A DNA stretch of 8,163 bases from Candidatus Brocadia sp. (lineage in GTDB: Bacteria; Planctomycetota; Brocadiia; Brocadiales; Brocadiaceae): assembly GCA_030837935.1 (NCBI GenBank), contig JAUQXU010000228.1, positions 1 to 8,163 of the forward strand, in the 5' to 3' direction. A model generated the notes under the pieces. That model was not told the origin of the DNA. It searched no databases and saw nothing but the letters and a program-made list of their open reading frames with translations. Below are positions 1-4,687 of this stretch, piece by piece (the first letter of the stretch is position 1; each line of letters starts with the position of its first letter). Made by a program: the position numbers and the translations under genes.

Positions 1-2
1 CC

Positions 3-647
3 GTCTCCTATAAGAACATTATAATAAACAAAAGTGCTGATACCAGAAAGTCAAGTACGGTATTTTTAAAGAACACGCAGACTCAAATTGATTTGGGTGC
101 TATTGGAAAGGGATATGCTGTCGATAAGGCGCTGGGAATCATGAAAAACCTTGGTATAAATAATGCATGTATCAATCTTGGCGGGAATATTTATGTACTG
201 GGCAACCCCCCTGACAAAAATGCATGGAAGATTGGCGTACAACACCCACGGGACAAAAATGAAATCCTTGGTTATCTGGAACTCAGGAATGAAGCCACGG
301 CCACGTCGGGAGATTATGAACGATTCTTTGACTTTAAGGGGAAACGATACTCCCACATCATAAACCCACGAACAGGAAGGCCGGTAAGCGGCACTATTGC
401 AACAACGATTATAGCCCCCACGGGCACACAAGTTGATGCACTATCAACCATTGTCTTTGTTCTGGGTCATGAAAAAGGCCTGAAACTTATTAAAAAGATA
501 CCTAACGCCGATGCCTTGATTGCGTATGAGGAAAAGGGTGGGAAAATAATGATTGACATGACGAAGGGGTTCGCAGACAAATTCAAAAAAACCGACGTTA
601 AAGGAGAAGACAATGTCAAGTGGCATGTGGTCGCTTCCAATCAGTAA
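3..647 (+). CDS. apbE: FAD:protein FMN transferase (ApbE family), 5'-truncated by the window edge
   Basis: ApbE proteins covalently attach FMN from FAD to a Ser/Thr of target flavoproteins such as NqrB/NqrC and RnfD/RnfG, usually outside the cytoplasmic membrane. The frame is open from the first bases, so the N-terminus, with any signal peptide, lies upstream; 214 residues are visible of a family length near 330. Seen in order: the IDLGAIGKGYAVDKA block (window 87-131), INLGGN with a following G (about 172-200), the SGDYERFFDFKGKRYSHIIN block with NPRTGRP after it (about 307-384), and DALSTIVFVLG (436-468). These match the family's conserved flavin/Mg-binding segments. An internal TTG at 93 is not the real start because the homologous sequence continues upstream of it. 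The stop lies inside the next gene (35-nt overlap), which suggests translational coupling. The target flavoprotein is not in the window. Confidence 0.93.
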   Translation, partial: VSYKNIIINKSADTRKSSTVFLKNTQTQIDLGAIGKGYAVDKALGIMKNLGINNACINLGGNIYVLGNPPDKNAWKIGVQHPRDKNEILGYLELRNEATATSGDYERFFDFKGKRYSHIINPRTGRPVSGTIATTIIAPTGTQVDALSTIVFVLGHEKGLKLIKKIPNADALIAYEEKGGKIMIDMTKGFADKFKKTDVKGEDNVKWHVVASNQ

Positions 648-1149
648 TAAGATTTTTTTTACTTTTTTCTTATCAATTATGACTATTGCTATCGGCATTG
701 GTTTCCTGAATTATTATGAGAGAACGGGGTTTTCCGCACAAAAAACGATACGGTACTATTGTGGTGATAAAGAGGAAGAACTCGATACCCCACTATCGGC
801 TGAAGAAAACAGATTAAAACTCGAAGAAGGGTTGTTTTTCCCAAAATCCTATCGGGAGCTATTAGAGGTTACCCACTCGCATATTTTTTCAATTCCCATT
901 GTCATGTTTATCCTCTCCCGTATTATGGCCATGACTCATACACGCGAAGGATTAAAGATTACGATATACGGAGTTTCATTTATGGGAATTATATTGAATC
1001 TCGCGGCCCCTTGGCTTATCAGATATGCATGCCATCACTTTGTAATCGCCTTCACCGTTTCCAATATCCTACTCATGCTGAGCTTTGGGGCATACATCTT
1101 TATCCCTCTTTACGAAATGTGGTTTAGAATAGACCACAGCGCAACATAG
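613..1149 (+). CDS. Small integral membrane protein with four predicted helices and in-membrane histidines, unknown function
   Basis: The gene encodes 178 residues. The ATG at 613 has an AAGGAG Shine-Dalgarno six to seven bases upstream, inside the end of apbE, so this start is well supported despite the 35-nt overlap. Hydrophobic stretches at about residues 14-32, 90-107, 116-137 and 143-167 suggest four transmembrane helices. Between helices 1 and 2 lies a charged, probably extracytoplasmic segment of about 55 residues (34-88). Histidines sit at or in the membrane: T-H88-S-H90-IFSIP at the start of helix 2, H109 at its end, and H141-H142 at the start of helix 4. That pattern would suit haem or metal ligation, but this is inference; no named family is recognised. 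Coupling to apbE hints at a role in flavin- or electron-transfer at the membrane. Confidence 0.82.
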   Translation: MSSGMWSLPISNKIFFTFFLSIMTIAIGIGFLNYYERTGFSAQKTIRYYCGDKEEELDTPLSAEENRLKLEEGLFFPKSYRELLEVTHSHIFSIPIVMFILSRIMAMTHTREGLKITIYGVSFMGIILNLAAPWLIRYACHHFVIAFTVSNILLMLSFGAYIFIPLYEMWFRIDHSAT

Positions 1150-1321
1150 CCACAACCAAATTCCCCTCTTCACAAAATTTCATCATTACAAAATTTTTGC
1201 ACTTTTTACTCAAGAACAGGCATTTCTGCTTCTCCTTTAGTAGATACATTCCTCATGAGTATTTATGTAATTTTGCAATTATACAAATCAGTGCAAAGGA
1301 TCGAAATGTATTGCTTTTTTC
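1150..1321. other. Gene-free spacer, nothing recognised
   Basis: This AT-rich stretch lies between the membrane-protein gene and the next promoter. I see no open frame worth calling, no clear rho-independent terminator for the upstream genes and no RNA gene. A loose dyad (ttttgcaa near 1271 with tgcaaa near 1294) is too short and spaced to interpret. Confidence 0.5.
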
Positions 1322-1350
1322 TTGACATAAAGCGGTTTAACTGTTAAAGT
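1322..1350 (+). promoter_or_regulatory. Sigma-70-type promoter for the riboswitch leader
   Basis: A perfect -35 box TTGACA (1322-1327) is followed after a 17-bp spacer by TAAAGT (1345-1350), which keeps the key first, second and last bases of the -10 consensus. Transcription would start near 1357, about 45 nt before the aptamer core. This gives a 5' leader of roughly 245 nt ahead of the gene at 1604, the right geometry for a transcription-terminating riboswitch. Confidence 0.75.
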
Positions 1351-1401
1351 TGCGCTCGTTTTCATTTTAGCGACAATCTGCGAACCAATAATAAAAAATC
1401 C

Positions 1402-1511
1402 CGATAAAGGCAAACCCTAAGTGATTAGGGGACGCAAAGGAAAGGGTCTTTTGTAGAGATGCATTGCAATGCGTCTCTACTTCTCATGAAAGACAGCCTT
1501 ACTGCCGAAGA
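1402..1511 (+). ncRNA. Cyclic di-GMP class I riboswitch aptamer (GEMM-I)
   Basis: The signature blocks are in order. CGATAAAGGCAAACC (1402-1416) leads into a hairpin, CCCTAA (1415-1420) / TTAGGG (1425-1430), closed by the GNRA tetraloop GTGA. GGGGACGCAAAG (1428-1439) follows. A second arm pairs GTCTTT (1446-1451) with AAAGAC (1489-1494), and GG 1444-1445 with CC 1497-1498 across a two-base bulge. The closing element AGCC....TGCCGAAG spans 1495-1510. GGCA (1409-1412) can pair with TGCC (1503-1506) to close the aptamer. This is the arrangement known from Geobacter-type GEMM-I RNAs. GEMM-I members bind c-di-GMP and GEMM-Ib variants bind 3',3'-cGAMP; the G before CAAACC (1410) seems retained, which would favour c-di-GMP, but ligand choice is not proven by eye. 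The tip of the second arm is an unusual long palindrome (separate entry). Confidence 0.9.
1453..1480. repeat. 28-bp near-perfect palindrome inserted in the riboswitch arm
   Basis: The arms GTAGAGATGCATTG (1453-1466) and CAATGCGTCTCTAC (1467-1480) are complementary over 14 bp with one T/G mismatch (1460/1473), which is a G-U wobble in RNA. Short GTAGAGACGC...GCGTCTCTAC palindromes are, as I remember, dispersed many times in the intergenic DNA of cyanobacteria and some other bacteria, so this looks like one copy of a multi-copy element. It sits exactly at the variable end of the aptamer's second arm and extends that helix without touching the conserved core. Confidence 0.8.
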
Positions 1512-1550
1512 TGTTCTCAATGATATCTTTGCAGTAAGGCTTTTTTATTT
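1495..1550 (+). terminator. Riboswitch-controlled intrinsic terminator
   Basis: AGCCTTACTGC (1495-1505) pairs perfectly with GCAGTAAGGCT (1531-1541), and the helix continues inside as AAGAT (1508-1512) / ATCTT (1525-1529). It is followed by an unbroken run of six T and more T-rich sequence (1541-1550). The 5' arm is the same DNA as the 3' closing strand of the GEMM-I aptamer, so aptamer folding and terminator are mutually exclusive. The predicted logic is ligand bound, terminator blocked, gene ON. The element ends about 50 nt before the downstream start codon. Confidence 0.9.
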
Positions 1551-1603
1551 TATAGGTAACCACAAACTATAGCCAATCTTTATAAAGAAAGGAGCGGATA
1601 ATT

Positions 1604-2311
1604 ATGGAAGAGAAAGAAAAAAGAATTAGGGTCAAGATTCCCATGCCATCCATTGCGTTAAAGCGTTTTATAGAACGGACCATAAAAGACGATGATTTCT
1701 TCCTTCTTGCCCTGGAGAACCCTATGGGGGCCATGAAGGAGTGTGGCGTCAAACTCGACACTTCGGCATTTATTCCTTCCGACTTTGCCACCTTATTTGG
1801 GGCATTATCAGGTCTCAGAGAAATGATAAAGAAGAAAAATATCAAGGACTTAGGCTTTGAAAGGATATTTGGGTATGCAGCGGAAATTCATGGGGCATCC
1901 CTGAGGATGGAGATATCGCAGGGCTTTTTTAAAGAGTGGGATAACAGAGATGCCTTAGCGCAAAAAGGGAAATGTTTCTCGGCCCTCCAAAATTTTGAGA
2001 CCGACAGAGAACGCAGCGCCACCAGCGCAAAAGAACTCTGCCAGAGTCAGGAAGTAAGGATTGAAATGGAATTTGTGGGTACAACCAGCTCATCATCTGA
2101 GACTTTTAGAAGTCAAACTAGAGAATGGGATAATGCAGATGCAGTTCAAACACGAAGAAGCGAAACAGGCACTACTAAAGGCTTCCAAAAGGATGGGCAA
2201 AGATCCCTGGAAGACCTCCTCAGCGGCCCACTTATTCACCCTCAGGATCTGGCAACCATATCTGCCAGGATAGATGCCTTTGTAAAAATTAAGGAGGAAA
2301 CAGACCTTTGA
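1604..2311 (+). CDS. Candidate RiPP precursor-like protein with NHLP-like N-terminus; 3' half probably frame-disrupted
   Basis: As read, the product is 235 residues. The start is secure: AAAGGAG (1588-1594) lies nine bases before the ATG. Residues 17-60 (ALKRFIERTIKDDDFF, LLALENPMGAMKECGVKLD) resemble the NHLP/TOMM leader pattern, a helix with D..F...LL.nP..a....Gv.L. This is resemblance by eye, not a database hit. Residues to about 120 look like ordinary helical protein. From about residue 150 the frame becomes Ser/Thr/Arg-rich and unnatural, while the next frame over 2082-2207 reads as a convincing amphipathic helix (LRLLEVKLENGIMQMQF, then KHEEAKQALLKASKR). The end returns to the annotated frame (EDLLSGPLIHPQDLATISAR), and past the stop at 2309 another frame continues as DKLIETIPCFRSRFREVRKT to a stop at 2370-2372. 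That continuation would leave only 19 nt before the radical SAM gene. It lies directly behind the c-di-GMP riboswitch. Alternative: an unrelated helical partner of the radical SAM enzyme. Confidence 0.6.
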   Translation: MEEKEKRIRVKIPMPSIALKRFIERTIKDDDFFLLALENPMGAMKECGVKLDTSAFIPSDFATLFGALSGLREMIKKKNIKDLGFERIFGYAAEIHGASLRMEISQGFFKEWDNRDALAQKGKCFSALQNFETDRERSATSAKELCQSQEVRIEMEFVGTTSSSSETFRSQTREWDNADAVQTRRSETGTTKGFQKDGQRSLEDLLSGPLIHPQDLATISARIDAFVKIKEETDL

Positions 2312-2391
2312 TAAACTTATTGAAACTATTCCTTGTTTCAGGAGTCGCTTCCGTGAAGTAAGGAAAACGTGAATGAAATAAGGAGTGTCGT

Positions 2392-3453
2392 ATGCTTTCG
2401 AATCTTGTCTTTTCAACCACCTACCAATGTCCCATAAGTTGCCGTTACTGTGGGGCTGAGTGCGGACCCAGGGAAACAGCCCGCCTTTCCTTGCAGGACA
2501 TGATTACGATCGTCGATCATGTCTTTTCTTACGGAAAACTAGAACTGGTTGTCTTTACCGGCGGAGAACCATTTCTTTTAGGGGAAGACCTGAGAAGATG
2601 TGTGGAGTATTGTGCGAAAAAGGGGCTTTTAACCAGAATTGTCACGAACGGGTTTTGGGCAAAAAATCCACAGACTGCAAGAGAAATTATGAAGACTTAT
2701 AAGGAGTCCGGATTAACCGAAATAAATTTTAGCTGCGATGATTACCATCAGGAGTTTATACCCCTGGAACGAATAAAATACGCCAACGATGCCTGCCTTG
2801 AACTTGGATTCCCTGCCCTGATCGGGCACAAAACGATGAAAGGGTGCACGCTTTCGATAGATTATCTTGAGCAATTTCTGGAGGTTAAACTCGCGCGTTT
2901 TGACCCACGGGAAAAGAATCCTGATAATAATGTAGTTTCTACAGGTTATACGGTACCTGTCGCAAAAGACATGCATTTAATCCCTGATGACGAGATCCTG
3001 TACCCACCTTCTGATTATCACTGGAAGGCACCGTGTTCATCCATCCTTCAACGGGTGATAATTACCCCACGCAAAGAACTCTCCATCTGTTGCGGTATGA
3101 TCCCAAGAGGAGTGAAAGAGATCGTATTCGGAAGTCTTGACGACTATACACTTGAAGAACTCATAACCATGGCTCACAACGATCTCATCGTAAACTGGCT
3201 TGCACTGGAGGGTCCATATGGGCTTATGAAGTTTATACTCCTGAAAGACTCAACCATCCCTTTTCGCAAACAGTATGTCAATATCTGCCACTTGTGCAGC
3301 GAAATTCTTACCAGGAAAGATTGTAGAAAAATCCTTTCTGAACATGCTCATGAAAAAGCACTAGAAATCTCTCTGGAAAGATGCCTTTATGATTACATGA
3401 GAACCAAAGAATTTAAAGAAGCCACCGTTTTAACCGAGTCAACGCCTCTGTAA
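2392..3453 (+). CDS. Radical SAM protein with SPASM-like C-terminal cysteines (putative peptide-modifying enzyme)
   Basis: The product is 353 residues. The start has an AAGGAG (2380-2385) six bases before the ATG. The radical SAM cluster motif CxxxCxxC is C13-PIS-C17-RY-C20, near the very N-terminus, with an extra C24. GGEP (57-60) is the SAM-amino-group motif in FTGGEPFLL. LTEINFSCDDYHQEFIPLER (about 108-127) is a typical core segment of the barrel. The C-terminal third has C215, the pair C233-C234 within a LSICCG strand, and C299-HL-C302 plus C311. These are arranged like the auxiliary Fe-S ligands of SPASM/Twitch maturases, with a following FGSLDDYTLEELI segment. Such enzymes usually modify a ribosomal peptide, less often a protein or cofactor. 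Position behind the riboswitch and the NHLP-like gene supports a RiPP-maturase role; the reaction cannot be named. No protease or transporter is present, so any system here would be partial or supplied in trans. Confidence 0.88.
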   Translation: MLSNLVFSTTYQCPISCRYCGAECGPRETARLSLQDMITIVDHVFSYGKLELVVFTGGEPFLLGEDLRRCVEYCAKKGLLTRIVTNGFWAKNPQTAREIMKTYKESGLTEINFSCDDYHQEFIPLERIKYANDACLELGFPALIGHKTMKGCTLSIDYLEQFLEVKLARFDPREKNPDNNVVSTGYTVPVAKDMHLIPDDEILYPPSDYHWKAPCSSILQRVIITPRKELSICCGMIPRGVKEIVFGSLDDYTLEELITMAHNDLIVNWLALEGPYGLMKFILLKDSTIPFRKQYVNICHLCSEILTRKDCRKILSEHAHEKALEISLERCLYDYMRTKEFKEATVLTESTPL

Positions 3454-3543
3454 CCTCCCATACCTAAACCATGAGGGTTAGAGAAGCACACCTTGATTCT
3501 GATTTGTTCTTGATTTCCTTATGATGGTTTCGGTATTTTTACT

Positions 3544-3726
3544 TTATGCAAGACGACGACGTATAGCAATTGAAAGGTCATAATCAAGTGTCACCTCTTC
3601 ACAGGCTGTCTGAAAATTAACTTTTTGCTGAATTTTTGCAATCTTGCATTCTCGGACGGCCTGTTCTCCTCTATTTATAAGCCTATCTATTTTACCACAA
3701 TTAAGAAAATTTATTTTTCGGATCGC
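3544..3726 (-). pseudogene. Possible remnant reading frame, unknown
   Basis: On the minus strand a frame stays open for 60 codons between a stop at 3727-3729 and a stop at 3544-3546. It reads like real protein, with segments such as KIDRLINRGEQAVRECK, KIAKIQQKVNFQTACEEV and TLDYDLSIAIRRRLA, a charged helix-rich composition ending naturally. There is no ATG, GTG or TTG start in the frame, so it is either the 3' end of a gene that lost its start or a chance frame. I do not recognise a family. It fills most of the otherwise empty spacer between the radical SAM gene and tyrA. Confidence 0.35.
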
Positions 3727-3735
3727 TTAAAAATA

Positions 3736-3764
3736 TTGACAAAAAGAAGTCCGATAGGTAACAT
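3736..3764 (+). promoter_or_regulatory. Sigma-70-type promoter for tyrA-purL
   Basis: TTGACA (3736-3741) is separated by 17 bp from TAACAT (3759-3764), a perfect -35 and a 4/6 -10 that keeps T1, A2 and T6. Transcription would start near 3771, leaving a leader of about 40 nt. No operator or attenuator is visible in that short leader. Confidence 0.72.
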
Positions 3765-3812
3765 CTGATGTTCTTTGTCTGTCCATAAATTTTTATATTT
3801 ATAGTGATTTAC

Positions 3813-4682
3813 ATGCAATTTGGAACTGTCTGTATCATTGGCCCGGGACTTATTGGTGGCTCCATCGGCCTGGGACTGAAAAAAAGGAATTTGGTGAAAA
3901 CCGTTATTGGTGTGGGTCACAGGGCTTCCTCTCTCGAAACTGCTGTTAAAATGCATGCCATTGATACGGGAATGTTGCATCCCGAGGAGGCTGTGAAAAA
4001 TGCCGATATTGTCATACTCGCCACATCGGTAAACCAGATTATCGATACTGCAAAAAAAATTATACCATTCATGAAAAACAACTCTGTCCTCACCGATGTG
4101 GGAAGCACAAAATATTACATAGTTCAACAAATTACTCATACTATAAGAAAAGATATTACATTCGTTGGTGCGCATCCTATTGCAGGATCAGAGCAAAGAG
4201 GTGTTGAATTTGCTTCACCAGACCTTTTTGTAGGCTGCAACTGTATCATAACGCCGCTAAACAAAAACTCAAAGGGATTGGAAACAATTTCTTCTTTGTG
4301 GCAACTTTTGGAGGCTAAAATTATATATTTAAGCCCGGAACAGCATGATGAAATACTTGCATACGTGAGTCACCTACCCCATCTGATTGCCTCATGTCTG
4401 GTAAATTCAATTAAACAAGAACATGTTGTTTATGGTGCAAGTGGATTAAGGGATACCACAAGGGTCGCATCCGGAGACGCGGAGCTTTGGATAAATATCT
4501 TTGATCAAAATCGTGATAATGTTATAAAATCAATCGATCAATTTATGGTCGAACTTGCTGCATTTAGAAGCGATCTCCAGAAGAAAGACAATACTTTGTT
4601 ACTTGATAGGTTAAAAAAGGCAAAATTATCACGTGATACCGTATTTCACAACAATCATAAAAACCAAGGTATAAACAAATAA
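3813..4682 (+). CDS. tyrA: Prephenate/arogenate dehydrogenase
   Basis: TyrA carries out the NAD(P)-dependent oxidative decarboxylation of prephenate (or arogenate) in tyrosine synthesis, in the cytoplasm. Counting from the ATG at 3813 the protein has 289 residues, the normal length for a stand-alone TyrA without a chorismate mutase or ACT domain. The Rossmann motif is G10-P-G-L-I-G-G-S17. VILATSV and LTDVGSTK follow, then GAHPIAGSEQRG with the conserved histidine at residue 121, SHLPHL (H187, H190), and GLRDTTRVASGDAELW in the helical C-domain. A GTG at 3804 would add three residues; the ATG is preferred because the first strand then begins as in homologues. Neither start has a recognisable Shine-Dalgarno, so translation may be weak or rely on the AT-rich leader. 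No ACT domain means no feedback site of that type. purL follows after 5 nt. Confidence 0.95.
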   Translation: MQFGTVCIIGPGLIGGSIGLGLKKRNLVKTVIGVGHRASSLETAVKMHAIDTGMLHPEEAVKNADIVILATSVNQIIDTAKKIIPFMKNNSVLTDVGSTKYYIVQQITHTIRKDITFVGAHPIAGSEQRGVEFASPDLFVGCNCIITPLNKNSKGLETISSLWQLLEAKIIYLSPEQHDEILAYVSHLPHLIASCLVNSIKQEHVVYGASGLRDTTRVASGDAELWINIFDQNRDNVIKSIDQFMVELAAFRSDLQKKDNTLLLDRLKKAKLSRDTVFHNNHKNQGINK

Positions 4683-4687
4683 GTTCT

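Noticed and set aside
1567..1845. A 92-codon minus-strand frame opposite the start of the riboswitch-controlled gene.
   Set aside because: It is antisense to a well-supported start with a Shine-Dalgarno and has low-complexity F/S/I composition.
2308..2361. A 17-codon TTG-started frame (a small hydrophobic peptide) behind AAGGAGG at 2290-2296, which could be a short RiPP core peptide.
   Set aside because: The spacing of 11 nt and the TTG start are weak, and another frame across the same bases reads as a better continuation of the upstream protein.
3464..3481. A small hairpin (CTAAACC / GGGTTAG) after the radical SAM gene as its terminator.
   Set aside because: The stem is six pairs with a mismatch and has no T run, so it is too weak to call.
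3602..3663. A 12-bp inverted repeat (caggctgtctga / tcggacggcctg, two G-U pairs) with a 38-nt loop, considered as IS ends or a structured RNA.
   Set aside because: The loop is long, there is no target duplication, and both arms fall inside the minus-strand protein-like frame, so it is probably chance.
3711..4175. A 154-codon minus-strand open frame opposite the start of tyrA.
   Set aside because: It is the shadow of the clearly real tyrA frame and its composition (Cys-, Ser- and His-rich) is not protein-like.
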